Positions 33,102-44,754 of a DNA stretch of 64,000 bases are shown here, piece after piece. Within the stretch, counting starts at the first letter, position 1. Each line of letters opens with the position of its first letter. Location of the stretch: positions 14,834,001 through 14,898,000 of the forward strand of contig JANTQA010000032.1 of NCBI GenBank assembly GCA_027625915.1. Reading direction: 5' to 3'. A program made the translations under genes and the position numbers. Under the pieces are notes generated by a model. It had not been told where the DNA came from and did not search any database. It saw only the letters and a list, made by a program, of their open reading frames with translations. Origin of the DNA: Anaeramoeba flamelloides (lineage: Eukaryota > Metamonada > Anaeramoebidae).

Positions 33102-33599
33102 GTAGTGGAAAAAATCCCTGACATGGAAAAAATACCCTGACAAGATTTTTAATTGTGAATATTAGGAAAATTGTTGTGTAATTGCAAATATTTTCAATCG
33201 AATTCTATTTATAAATGACCGAATTTTTTATGAACCTAGTAATAAACCCACCTAAAGTTCATTAAAGTAGGGTATCTATAGAATACTCAAGTAATTGTTT
33301 GATAAACTAAGTAGATCAACTTTTTTTGAAAAAACAATCGAGTTTTATAGAGGTTTGCTAGAGTTTGGTATATGATGATTTTTTTTCTTCGTTTTTTGAT
33401 TGATTGAATGGCGTTTTGGGCAATTTTAATTTGATTAATCGTAATTCTAATAAGTGGGTGAGTTATAATTTTAAAAGTTTGATTCTTAAAAAAAAAGATT
33501 TGATCTTAAAATAAAAGAAATTACACAACAATTTTCCTAATATTCACAATTAAAAATCTTTTCAGGGATTTTTTTCATGTCCGGTATTTTTTTCACTAC
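33102..33599. mobile_element. 498-bp TA element with 80-bp inverted repeats
   Basis: TA flanks at 33,100-33,101 and 33,600-33,601. Left end GTAGTGGAAAAAATCCC; the arms share TTAATTGTGAATATTAGG and AAAATTGTTGTGTAAT in opposite orientation. Non-coding. Its right TA is also the left TA of the next element. Confidence 0.75.
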
Positions 33600-33601
33600 T
33601 A

Positions 33602-34182
33602 AACTCTTTTTCAGTCAAAGTGACCCAGTTTTATTGAAGAAATAGACTATATTCTATGAGTTTAATTCATTATTCTTCTCAAAAAAAATATTCAATTTTT
33701 AGATCAAAATCATTTTTTCTCATTTTGTAAAATTTTGTGTTTTTAGATTTTTGAGTCTTTTTTCGAATTTTTTTTTCTTTACTTTTTTTCTTTTTCTTTT
33801 TCTTTTTTTTTAAAAAATTAAAATGAAAAAAAAAAAAACGTTTGAAACTCCAAATTAACTTTAAGAAAAGTGAGACTTTGTATTTTCTTTAAAAAATCAA
33901 TACATTTACAATTAAAAAATCATTAATTTTAAACAATTTAAAGGTCCGGAAGAAATAGAGAAATTTTTCATGAGACGCTTCAATGAATGGTGGCAAAAAA
34001 TTTTTTTAAACATTTTTTTTTTTTGAAATTTATGGTTTGTTCAGGCATTTCGTTTATGATTATCGACTCTAATCCGAAGTTTATTATTACTCTTATTTAT
34101 AAACAATCGTAGTTTGGTTGATTCTTAAAAATAAAGTTAAACTTTTCATTTTTGGCTGGGCCTCTTTGAGTGAAATGAAGTT
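33602..34182 (+). mobile_element. TA element R4a, copy 2
   Basis: 581 bp, colinear with R4a copy 1 at 14,638-15,203, with ends AACTCTTTTTCAGTCAAAG and inverted CTTTGAGTGAAATGAAGTT. TA on both sides (33,600-33,601 and 34,183-34,184). Confidence 0.8.
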
Positions 34183-34317
34183 TATATATCAAAATCCAAA
34201 TGTCGATGAAATGGGTGTATTAAACATTTACGAATAAATAAATTACTGTTTTTGGTTTTCATCTCCCTTAATTTTTGATCTGATTTGATTTTTCAAAATG
34301 TTTTTGTTGGTATATAA

Positions 34318-34837
34318 ACTTTTTTCAGTCAAAGGGTCCCTGCTTTAATGAGTGAAATACATATGTTTAAAGGGTTTTAATGGATATTATAAGAAAAATT
34401 TTATTTTGGAACTTTTCAAAATTGAAACCATTTTTTCGATTTTTTTTTTTTCGATTTTTTTTTTCACCTAATTCTTTTGCAAATTTTTTTTTATTGCAAG
34501 ATTGAGAGTCACTGGTAAAAACATGTTATTCACATGTTATTTAAACAGTAGAAATGGTTGTAAAAAATTAGATTGATTTCTATTGAAATTTATTTTGATC
34601 TTCAATTGAAGATCAAAATAAATATTGTTTTTTTTTTCAATGGTTAACTAAGAATTTGAGTTTTTTAATTTTTAAGAAAATCTATTAGATTTATTAGATT
34701 TACTTCCCGACTGATATCAACTATTCACTAAATATTTTTTTTATTCCACTTATTAACCTTATTTCTTCTTAAAAGTTCATTTATTAAAAATAATTGATAT
34801 TTGGAAATTCTTTTGGGCCACTTTGAAAGAAACAAAG
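34318..34837 (+). mobile_element. TA element R4b
   Basis: 520 bp between TA (34,316-34,317) and TA (34,838-34,839). Left end AACTTTTTTCAGTCAAAGGG, right end GGCCACTTTGAAAGAAAC inverted. It shares the R4 terminus but has a different interior, which matches part of 63,200-63,500. Confidence 0.6.
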
Positions 34838-34975
34838 TACAATAAAAAAAAATGAGAAAAATATTTGAAAAAATCAAAATTATTTCCAAATTGAATCAAA
34901 GGTGTGCTTTGTTATCCTTTTAACTATTTTAACCATTTCCAAAATTTTGGAATTTAGTTTATTAATTTTCAAACC
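34838..34975 (+). repeat. Repeat R3, right-end fragment
   Basis: Carries the R3 right-end blocks AAAATCAAAATTATTTCCAA and TTGGAATTTAGTTTAT. Confidence 0.45.
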
Positions 34976-36158
34976 AATTTTTTTTGGAATATGGAATTTT
35001 CGGCACAAAGAATTAAATTTTTTCATAATAGGGGTCTAAATCAAAAAATATATTTATTTCTATGTCAAATAATTGAGATATTCGTAAATAATTTTCATTT
35101 ACAAATATATGAAAAACATTCATAAATATATTAACATATAACCAATAAATGCAGTGGCATTCCAATTAATTTAAGGAATATTAGGATTTATTAAAATATT
35201 GTTCAATTTTTTTTTCATGAAAAAGCAAATTAATTGAAAAGTTTCTTAATATTTAATATAATGGGAAATTTGATTCAAAACACACTTAATATCTCTGGAT
35301 ATATTGGATTTTGCAAATGTGTTAATAGTTAAAAAAATCTGAATAATTAAAATAATTCAACAAAAAAACCTTTTTTTTAATTTCTGAAAAAGCTTTCCCC
35401 CTTTCTTCTACTCATCTTATTTTTTTTACGAAAAAAGAGAAAATTTGAATTAATTTTATTTTAACAACATGTCACATTTACATGCAACTCATAAAAATCC
35501 GATTATTTTTTTTATCAGATCTAAATTGGATTAAATCGAATTCATTTTTTATTTTTATTTTCTGTTTATAAAAAGAGAGAATTCTAATTCTTCTTATTAT
35601 TGTTAATGAAGAGAGACGATTCAACAAAACTACCACCTATTTATCGTTAGTTTTTTTTTAATTTAAAAGAATTGAGTAAAATCAAAGATTTTTCTCTATT
35701 CTTTTGAATTATGGAAAACCGCCGTTAGGTTTTCTTGAGTTTTCTGTTTATTTGTTAAGTGTTCTAGGTTTTTTTGAGGTTTTCTATTTTATTTAGAAAA
35801 TCATTAGATTTTCGTTAGGTTTTTTTTTACTTTAGAAATAAACCTAGAACACTTTACAAATAAAATAGAAAACCTCAAAAAAACCTAGAACACTTAACAA
35901 ATAAAACAGAAAACCTCAAGAAATGCTGGGCACTCTACTACACTCTATGGCACCCTATGGCACTTCTAAAAACCCTAAACTTTTTTTGAGAGTTTTTTTA
36001 TCTTCGCTATAATGTAGGCAAGATTATAACTCATAGGATAGCTTTTCTTTAAAAAATGAAAAGAAATAATTTTATTTTTAAACAAAGACAAGAAAAAGAA
36101 AAAGAAAAAGAAGAAATAAAAGAGTGAGCTTTATTGGTAAGATTTAAGCTCTCAAGAG
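34976..36158. other. AT-rich spacer containing a 35.7-kb palindrome
   Basis: Apart from the palindrome at 35,734-35,922 and a following block with repeated GGCAC units (35,928-35,965), I see no supported feature. Confidence 0.35.
35734..35922. repeat. Near-perfect hairpin with 60-bp arms
   Basis: The left arm begins CTTGAGTTTTCTGTTTATTT and includes GTTAAGTGTTCTAGG; the right arm is its inverted copy (CCTAGAACACTTAACAA, ending AAACCTCAAG). Loop about 70 bp. It is followed by GGCACTCTACTACACTC, a block that recurs after an inverted repeat at about 57,498, so both may be copies of one element. Confidence 0.65.
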
Positions 36159-36285
36159 CTCTTAATCTGTTAAATAGAGAGATTTGAAGTGACTAAATTT
36201 GTGAATCCTAATTCAAAGAGAAGTTAAAAGAACCTTTTAATAACCGTCATTAGAAGTATTTTAAACTCAATTTAGTTTTCTTAGA
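36159..36285 (+). repeat. Interspersed repeat R2
   Basis: Starts AATCTGTTAAATAGAGAG, contains GAAGTGACTAAATTTGTG and ends ATTTTAAACTCAATTTAG. Confidence 0.55.
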
Positions 36286-36902
36286 AAAACAAGAGAGTAA
36301 AAAAAAAATAGCAAAAAAGAGAATTAATAAAACAGTAAAAAAGTATAAAACTTAATTAAAAGTTCTGTTTTACATACCCTAATATTGAGTGAATTGTTGA
36401 TTGTTTCCTTTATACTGTACTTGACAGAAGTTGATCACATTACAAGGCAATATTACCGTACTCACTAGAAGTTAATACCAGTTACAAGTCAACACATATC
36501 TCAGAAGAAGCTAAATTGTCACCACCACAATTCTCTTCTTCAATAGTTGCCCAAACAAATTTGAACCAAATAATTGATTATATTTCTGTTTCTCTACTTT
36601 TTAATAAAAAAAAAACAAATGAAATTACAAAAAAAAATTCCTTTTTCGAGATAAAAAAGGAAACTCAAAAAAATTAAATGTAAAAATAATCAAAAAATAT
36701 AATTCTATTCAATTATTTCAAAAAATACCAATTTTTTTCTAAAAGTAATTTTTCTGAAAAAATAACTCATGTGTATGGATTGATACAAGCATATACAAAT
36801 TCAATTTCTTAAATTATTAAATTGCATCCCTTTTTACAAAAATGAAAAAACAAAAAAACAAAAAAATTCTTCAACAAATTAATTCCAATTATTCTTAGCT
36901 TA
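36286..36902. other. 5' flank of lipase gene, possible upstream exon
   Basis: An open stretch at about 36,450-36,600 has coding-like codons (ISEEAKLSPPQFSSS) and could be an upstream exon, but has no ATG and no clear donor. TTCTTAGCTTAG at about 36,892-36,903 is a plausible 3' splice site for the lipase exon. Confidence 0.3.
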
Positions 36903-37036
36903 GTGTACGAACTGAAAGTATCCAATCCTTTTCACCATTAAAAACAATTGTCAGCGAAGAAGAATTAAATAAGGTGACACTTGGAAATGAACAAGAAACT
37001 GGATTAATAGACGATTTTCAAGCATATTTTCATCAA

Positions 37037-38506
37037 ATGTCTATTGACATTTTACAGGAATTTCGATTATTTTTTGAAGATCTTTTCACATCTTTATCTA
37101 CATATGATTTGAAAACACTTATCACGCAATTTATTTTCCCCACGAGGCAAATCAAGCTCCTAAAATTTTGTACAAATTATCTTTTCAAATTCAAACTTAG
37201 TGATATCGTGATCCCACAAGAATTTTCACATATGACAATGGAAAACTTGGCGAATGACTTTGGTTACCCGTATAAAGAATATTCAGTTGAAACTTCTGAT
37301 GGCTATATCTTGAAAATCGATCGCTTGCCCCAACCGGAATCGTCAAAGGTAATTTTTCTTCAGCACGGCATTTTAGATTCCTCGATGGGGTTTTTAGCAC
37401 GAGGATCAGATTCGATCGTTTTTTCATTATTCAACTCCGGATATGATGTCTTTCTGGGAAATTTCCGAGGAAGCATCAGAGTGGATCACACCAGCCAAAC
37501 ACAATTAAACAATAAAAAGAAAACGAAAAAAAACTTTGATTTTTCTGTCAATGAAATAGCATTCATCGATATACCAACAATGCTAACAGAAATTCGGAAA
37601 ATAAAGAATTTGGAAATGTTGGTCAAAAACAAGAAAAAGCCAGCATCCGAATTTGTGCTAACCACAGTGGCACACTCACTGGGGGGGATGGCCACGATAA
37701 TGCACCTGATCTGGTCAAAATACCACAAAAGACAATATTTAATGGATAACGCAATCTTACTTTCGCCAACTGGATATATGGACAAAAAGTCTCTGCATAT
37801 TATTTGGAAAGCTGGGATCAAATTTTCCAAAGTGTTGGCCAAATTAAAATTAACCAATCTTGGGCTGCCCTCTGTGAAAATATTGAAAGTATTATTGACA
37901 AAATTAACCAACGATTTTAAAAATTCGCCTGCAACGAGACGGCTATTGAATATCATCGCATCAGATCTTTTAGGTGGCAGCTATAGCAAAATGGGAGACC
38001 ACCCAATTATGTCGGTGCCGGATCTTTTTTATAGAGTTGGTGCGACATCGATGAACACGGTGAAGCATTTGACACAATGCTATTACTCTGGCACATTCCA
38101 AGCATTTGATTACGGCGCTAAAAAAAATATTAAAGAATATGGTACAATCAAGCCCTTTAATTTTTTCTCCAATTACCATCTTGTAGAAATACCCGTCGTC
38201 TATGTGGCAGGTATGCTCGACACCCTTGTTTCAAGTTTTGATGTCTTGAAACACTACCAAATTATATCAAAGGTACACCCAGACCTTGCCAAAATTAGAG
38301 TCATCGAAGAAGGGCATCTCAATTTCACCTTTGGTGCAAACGAAGATTTGAAAAATATTATTATTACAGCTCAAAAGGAAATGGAGGAATTAAAACTGAA
38401 AAAAAATATTAAAATAAAATTAGATTTTGAAAATATAAATGAAAACGAAATTGAAAATGAAATTATAATTGATCCTCAGAACCAATCTAGTAAATTCGAT
38501 TTTTAG
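37037..38506 (+). CDS. AB-hydrolase lipase (acid lipase / steryl ester hydrolase family)
   Basis: 489 residues from the first in-frame ATG. It follows the gastric/lysosomal acid lipase and yeast Tgl1 plan in order: GYPYKEYSVETSDGYILKI, FLQHGILDSS, the GYDVFLGNFRG oxyanion region, FSVNEIAFIDIPTML, nucleophile motif AHSLGG with Ser214, then SGTFQAFDYGA, catalytic Asp395 in AGMLDTL and His427 in EGHLNF. All three catalytic residues are present, so it should hydrolyse neutral lipid esters (triglyceride or steryl ester). The family usually has GHSQG; here the elbow is AHSLG. The Asn/Lys insert before FDFSVNE is low-complexity. The frame is open upstream to a likely 3' splice site near 36,903, so an N-terminal exon is probable. 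No signal peptide can be judged from this exon, but the hydrophobic, charged N-terminal segment could be membrane-associated. Confidence 0.85.
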   Translation: MSIDILQEFRLFFEDLFTSLSTYDLKTLITQFIFPTRQIKLLKFCTNYLFKFKLSDIVIPQEFSHMTMENLANDFGYPYKEYSVETSDGYILKIDRLPQPESSKVIFLQHGILDSSMGFLARGSDSIVFSLFNSGYDVFLGNFRGSIRVDHTSQTQLNNKKKTKKNFDFSVNEIAFIDIPTMLTEIRKIKNLEMLVKNKKKPASEFVLTTVAHSLGGMATIMHLIWSKYHKRQYLMDNAILLSPTGYMDKKSLHIIWKAGIKFSKVLAKLKLTNLGLPSVKILKVLLTKLTNDFKNSPATRRLLNIIASDLLGGSYSKMGDHPIMSVPDLFYRVGATSMNTVKHLTQCYYSGTFQAFDYGAKKNIKEYGTIKPFNFFSNYHLVEIPVVYVAGMLDTLVSSFDVLKHYQIISKVHPDLAKIRVIEEGHLNFTFGANEDLKNIIITAQKEMEELKLKKNIKIKLDFENINENEIENEIIIDPQNQSSKFDF

Positions 38507-39329
38507 AATATTTTTAATTGAAAAATGTAATGTTTTTATATAAATACATACTTACACCCACATGCATACCCATTTGTGTATTCATGTGCCGCCAAGTTGG
38601 AATTGGCTGTTATTTTACTCTATATTTTAATATATATATATATTTATATATAATTATAATAAAAAAAATGGATATTTTTTTTTTATTTATTTTGAATAAT
38701 TTCTTTTCTAAAAAGTAATAGTTGTTTTTGGTAAATTTTTTATTAAAAATATTTTCAGATATTAGAGTAATTTTCAAAAAGTCTCCAGAAAATGGGTTTA
38801 TACGTGCAATTAATAAGGTTGATCATAAATAATTAAAACTTCGATCTTTCATTTCTTTATATAGAAAAAGAAATGATTTTGTAAAAAAATATTAATAAAA
38901 TGAAAAAAGATTAAAAGGAATAAAATAAAATATAAGAAAAGAGAATTTAAATGTATATACAGATTTAAAACATCCAATTTCGTTCAGTTTTCCAGAATTT
39001 AAAAAAATAGTATAAAATCACTGATTTTTCTCAACTCTTTTCAATATTGGGAAAGTTCCCAAGTTTTGTTATTATTGTTTGGTATTAAAAAGAAAAACTT
39101 ATTAAAATTTCGTTTACTTTACAAAATGAAGAAAATGTATGTTTTATTGTTTTTTATTTGTTTATTTTTAAAATGGATTGGTTTTCAGAATAAAATACAA
39201 ACCTTATTTTAGATTTTTTTTTTTTTTTTTTAATTATTGTTTTGATTAGAAAATAAAAAGATTTTTTAAATAAAAAAATGAAAGTACAAAAAAAATAATT
39301 CATATCTAAGATAACAGATATTTAACTAG
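38507..39329. other. 3' flank of lipase gene
   Basis: Contains a short (TA)n run near 38,630-38,655. No gene. Confidence 0.4.
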
Positions 39330-39485
39330 TAAAATGAAAATGAAAATGAAAACAAAACAAAAAAGACAAAAAATGAAAATAGTTATAAAATAAAAAGTAT
39401 TCACAAATTGAATGTAAATTGTAGTATTGTTACTTGTTCAACTATTTAAACTGTGTCAAAATTTTTGAAATTTAGTTTATCTATA
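39330..39485 (+). repeat. Repeat R3, right-end fragment
   Basis: Blocks CACAAATTGAATGTAAATTG and ATTTTTGAAATTTAGTTTAT align with the R3 right end. Confidence 0.4.
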
Positions 39486-41949
39486 TGGTATTTCTAAAAA
39501 AGAAGGTTTTTTTTTTTTTTTTAGATTTCATAAAAATTCCTTTTTGTTGTGGATCATTTTGGAAATTGACAATATTAAATTAAATGAAATATTAATCCTA
39601 ATTTAATCATTACATATTGATGTTCATTTCAAAGTGTGTTTATTATAAAATTTCCAAAAAATGAAAAAAAAAATAGCACTATTTTTGGTGAAAAAAATGC
39701 TTTGACAATTTTATTAATTTTGGGACAATATAGCAAGGATAGAAACAATTTTTTAAATAATAATATACAATTAGAAATTTTCTCTTCAATCGGAAATTTT
39801 GTTGATATTTATTCTCTTAGTCGTTTTTTTTTTATAAAAAAGAAAAAAATAATCACCAATTTTCACTTGTAAAAAATACCCTTAAAAATCGAGTTTAGAA
39901 AATTTGATAGATTTTATTATTTTAATTTCATAAGGTTAAGCCAAATTGGATTATTTCTAAGAATAAATTAATTATGGATAACAAAATTTGTCATTTAAAT
40001 ATCTTTGATAGGATTGTTTTAACAAAAGATAATTTGAAATAAATTTGCTACTATTTTTTGAAAATGAGTTATATATTCATATAAACTCAATTATAAAATG
40101 TTGTTTAGATTATAATAATTTAAATAATAACAATACCCATTCTAGAAAAAAATTGACAAATGGAAAAAAATTGCAAAACCCTAATATATATTTAATTTTG
40201 AAATATTTTTTAATTTCTTTTTTTGCATATTTTATAACAAAAACCAAACCCAAGAAAAATGTCGGTTGTTGTAATCAAAATAAACACTAAAATGACCCAT
40301 AAAACCAAAATTTAAATATTTTATTTTTTTCATAATTTGAGATTTAATTGTAAACCTCCATAAAAGTAATTATTTTGGATTTTTTGATACTAGTCTTTTT
40401 TCATTCAAAGAGAAATTGGATTAAGGATTTAAGTAATACGTGTAAATCAAGTATAATGACTTTCAGTTTACGATATCTCTTCTTTTCAGTGAACAACGAG
40501 TAAAAAAAATAATTGAAAAATTTTTGTGTCCACTTGCTATCTATACAATTAAAACGATTTTGACAATTGTTTCCCAGAATGGTAATAGAATTTTTCAAGA
40601 TTTTAAAATAATTTTTATTTCAAAAAATATATTTATCATTTTTTTTTTTCTTAATGTGCATAATTATTTTTTCTAATTACTTATTCTGTTTGCTTCAATC
40701 TGTGATTTTTTTTCCAATAATTGATTAAGTTTAAAGTTTAAAATCCTTGAAATGGAAAAAAAAAAAAAAAAAAATTCTTGTATTAGGCGTAATTTCATCT
40801 TATTTTGGTTCTTAGCTGATCGATCTTTGACTTCATATGAATTATTTTAGTGTTTTAATATATGATAATAAAGGAATTTATTTATTTTTTTTTTTTTTCA
40901 AAATCAGAATTTAAGAGTGTATGACTGGTGGTTTGGTGGGAATTTAATCAGAAATCTGATTTTTGGGGGTTACCAATTGATATTTTCATTTCGGTTTTTG
41001 TTAAGGTTTCCTATTACATTAATACCAAAAAAAAAAATACCAAAAGAAATAAATTTTTGAAAAAATACAAATAAAACTAAAACTCAATCAAAAATTTTGA
41101 TTGACAACCCCAGAACACATTTTTTCATAACATATCTTCCAAGTAGATTAGTCGTGGGACAATTCATTCTGGGTTTGGAAAAAAAAAAAAGATATATTTC
41201 ATTACGGGTATTTCAATTATAAATGGGAAAATTTTCACTTCATTTTCAATTTCCTTTTTTATAGAGTAACAAATTGCATCTACCATCTTTGAGAAGTCTA
41301 TTTGAAAAAGAAAAATATATAAAAGGAAGCCAAAATTTTTTCCCGTTTATAATTCAAATACCAGTAAGTAATAAATTATTAAAATAAATATTAAGTTAAA
41401 GATCAAACACTTAAGAACCTAAAAGAACCAGGCCTTACATTTATACAAGATAACACATTTTCCCTTTTCTCAGATTGTCAACCTTAATTCAGTAAATAAG
41501 TTTGAGTTGATTTTTTTTTTGAGTTTGATCTTGAAGATTCTTGGAATTCTTTTTTGGTTTATTTTTTTCTGAAATCTGATTACAAAAATTGTTTAATGGG
41601 AAGTATTGTTATCGTTGTGAGTTTTAAAGAATCAAAAAATAAAAAATTCAAAAAAAAAAAAAAAAACACAATCATTTTGATCATCACAAGATAAAAATTT
41701 CAAAAACTGAATTTCTGAAAAAACCTATGTCAATTTAGAACAAGCCAGGTTTTGTTCAAGTGTTTTCTTTCAGTTGTATTTAAAATGTTGAAAAAGTTTT
41801 CATTTTTTAAACAAATCGTCCCATAATTTTTATTGTTTTGCTGATCATCAAGAATAAAACATTTCTTTTTAAAACCGATTGCTACTACACTAACCTTTCA
41901 CACAATCTCCACCTAAAAGCAAACAACAAAATATAACAAAAAAAGTGAA
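39486..41949. other. AT-rich spacer, no supported gene
   Basis: Several homopolymer runs. A 65-codon minus-strand frame at 40,401-40,598 is discussed under rejected items. Confidence 0.35.
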
Positions 41950-43215
41950 ATGGTTCAACTTTTCAACGAAACAACAAGAGGGCTTGTAGCGATCTTAATA
42001 ATTGTAATGAACACTTTAATATATTTTGGGAAATATGTGATCCAAAAATATTTACGCAAGATAACCCGTGAAGAAAAACAAAACATGATATTCCACCTGG
42101 TCTTCAATATAATAATCGATCATTTGTTTTTTTTTAACATCTTTAAACTATCACTCAGGTCACTTTTGGCCTTTGATCTAAGTTTCATATTTATTCTTTT
42201 TTTTCAGAACTTTTTATTTCTGATCTACCAAAAATTTGAATTTTTCTTTATCGAGAACAAAAACATACTTTTGTCAACCATTTTCTCAAATTTATGGGTT
42301 ATTCAGATGCTTTGCTTTATCTTTTATAATCTTTCAATAATCATTCAAATTGTTATCTTTTCATACCTGAAGCTGGAAACAAAATTCGGTAAAAATAAGC
42401 ATCGCCTTGCATTAACTATTTTGTTTCTAGAAAACTTGATCGCAAATAATGGGATTATCAACAATTTTTTCAGATTTAAATTTTATCAATTATACCGATC
42501 AGGGATGATAAGCCGGAGTAAGGCAGTCAAATTATTTTTAGAGTATGAAATTATTAATAAAACAATCATTTTCTTTTGTACATTAGCTCACTATGCACAT
42601 TTAATCTATTCCATAACTTGGTTTTCGTATTACCTTTTCATTATCATCTTCAAATTGAAAATTATTTTGTATCTATTAGAAGAAAGAAAAACTTTATATC
42701 TTGATGTTTGTCAAAGCTCTAGCTCAATTTATTTATCACTAAACAAAATTAGTGATGTACAATTACAAGAACTAATTTCAAATAAGTGCAGCTGTTCGAT
42801 TTGTAGAGCATCATTTAAAAAGAATCATAATATTTGTAAATTGCAATGTACCCATTGCTTCCATGAAGGCTGCCTCGTAGAATGGTTATCTAATAAGCAG
42901 GTTTGTCCCCTGTGTTCAAAGGAAATCAAGATCACAGCCCCAAAAAATGGCGACTTTGTTGATCCAAAATTCCAAAAAATTCTCACCTTTATAGATCTCT
43001 TTCTCAAAATTGTTAATTTAAGGTTTTTAACAAATAGAATATTTGGAAGAAGAAATGGATTGCAAAATGAACAAGAACAAATCATAATGAGAAATATACA
43101 GCAAATATTAAATCGAAATGATATTTCGCTTGCAGAAATTAGAAGAGAATTAAATATTACGGGCAATCCAAATTTGGCCGCACAAAGACTATTGCAGCGC
43201 TATTCAAATAATTAA
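41950..43215 (+). CDS. Hrd1/gp78-like ER ubiquitin ligase: multi-TM, RING-H2, CUE
   Basis: 421 residues, single exon, starting MVQLFNETTRG. The first 250 residues hold about six hydrophobic helices with short basic loops. A RING-H2 finger follows with all eight ligands: Cys282, Cys285, Cys300, His302, His305, Cys308, Cys319, Cys322, plus the Trp312 typical of E2-binding RINGs. The C-terminus (about residues 375-418; IIMRNIQQIL, then ISLAEIRRELNITGN and AAQRLL) has the three-helix pattern of a CUE ubiquitin-binding domain. Membrane helices, RING-H2 and CUE in this order match gp78/AMFR more than Hrd1, which lacks CUE. Role: E3 ligase at the ER membrane in ER-associated degradation. gp78's additional p97- and E2-binding segments are not visible in the short tail. 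The G+C-richer RING region and absence of introns support the model. Confidence 0.85.
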   Translation: MVQLFNETTRGLVAILIIVMNTLIYFGKYVIQKYLRKITREEKQNMIFHLVFNIIIDHLFFFNIFKLSLRSLLAFDLSFIFILFFQNFLFLIYQKFEFFFIENKNILLSTIFSNLWVIQMLCFIFYNLSIIIQIVIFSYLKLETKFGKNKHRLALTILFLENLIANNGIINNFFRFKFYQLYRSGMISRSKAVKLFLEYEIINKTIIFFCTLAHYAHLIYSITWFSYYLFIIIFKLKIILYLLEERKTLYLDVCQSSSSIYLSLNKISDVQLQELISNKCSCSICRASFKKNHNICKLQCTHCFHEGCLVEWLSNKQVCPLCSKEIKITAPKNGDFVDPKFQKILTFIDLFLKIVNLRFLTNRIFGRRNGLQNEQEQIIMRNIQQILNRNDISLAEIRRELNITGNPNLAAQRLLQRYSNN

Positions 43216-44754
43216 TATACCAATACAGAAATCCACATGGTTGTGCCACGTCTTCTTTTAATTTTATCTTCTTTATTGAATAATTATTTTAATTACTACT
43301 TAATTTATAAAGTTTTGATTTGGAGAATAAAATTGGTTTGATGAAAAATTATTCTCGATAATTGTTCTCTTTTTTAAATGACAAAGTTGAGTCTATGAGT
43401 TAACCTAACTCAGCAATTATTTTTTGTTGACAGATTTTGGTTAAATGAGAAAAAACAGAAATTCTTTATTTTGACCTTGTTTATTCTTTTCAAAAAATTA
43501 AAATTTTTGTATGAATTGTAAGACAAATTTCAAAATTATAGGCAAACTTTTTTAATATTGTTTTTTTTATTTGTCTTTTAAAAAATACAATGATTACACA
43601 ATATCTTTATTTATTAATCTGTATTGGTTATTATCTCTAAACACGTTAGACAAATACCTTATTATTAAAAAAAAAAAAAAAATCAAACAAATTTTTTACT
43701 AATGAAAAATCTGAGCCATTTTTGAAATTAAGTTTACAGATAAATTCTAATAAAATTTTGAAAATTTTTACCACTGTAGAAAATTGTTTTAGCTTACTTT
43801 GGAGAGGGCATTTTATTCGTTAAAATGTTTGAAAAACTTTGTAAAATTGGTTTCTCTTCAATGATTTCTTTGTTAAGAACTGTTTTAAAAGTTGAGTTAT
43901 AAGATTGACAAAAATAAAAATTTCACTACAAATTAATTATAATATTTGGGAATTTATCAGTATACAGAAAATTTGATCTCCCCATCCCGTCTCTTTATCT
44001 TTGTTTCAATGAACCGACCTCGACAATTTTTTTGAAATTCTTTAATAATGAACCAATTTTGATAAAATTTTAGATTTGATTTTATTATTTCAAATACTAC
44101 TAGAATTATAAGAACAAAAATTCCAGGAATATCAGTTCTTGAAAATATTAATTGAAGGTGGTTTTATTGTAAAAATAATACCATTCATCAATCTCAAAAA
44201 AACATACAATTATTTTTATTCTTCGATATCTGAAATAATTCATTTTTATATAGGAAGACAATTTCTTCTCGGTAGAATTCATTTTGAGTATTTTATTTAA
44301 CTAAAATTTGATTTTTAAATTGATTTGTCAAATTAAAAAATTTTTAAAAATTAAAAGTAATTTTTCACAAATAAAAAAATCAAAAGAAATGAATTTTTCA
44401 AACAGAGAAAATAAAAATAATCTCCAAATCTTACAATCAACGACAAACATAACTACATATCTCTTTAAATATTGTTTTAGTTTTGAAACATTTCAAAGAT
44501 GAGAGGAATTATTACCCAATGAAGAAATACAAATAATTGAAAATTGGTGAAACACATTTTTTGGTGAAAAAAAAACATTCCAAATTCGTTCGGATCAGAA
44601 CTTTTAAAAAGAGAAACTCACCAAAATATTCTTCTCTTCATAAAAATAAAAAATCAATTACAAATAGAGGGAAAATAAACCATAAATTTACAATCGAGGT
44701 CATTTCAATAGTATTCTTAATTTATCAATATTTTGTTAAAATAATATAACATTA
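43216..44754. other. AT-rich spacer
   Basis: AATAAA occurs about 110 bp after the ligase stop codon. The short Lys/Asn-rich frames at 44,308 and 44,537 have no domain or coding signature I can support. Confidence 0.4.

Noticed and set aside
36450-36600. Coding-like stretch upstream of the lipase
   Set aside because: No ATG and no clear donor, so not called as an exon; noted as a possibility only.
40401-40598. Minus-strand 65-codon frame loosely like a Tc1/IS630 DDE transposase segment (KVIILDLHVLL)
   Set aside because: No DDE residues in order, no flanking transposase sequence and no matching terminal repeats.
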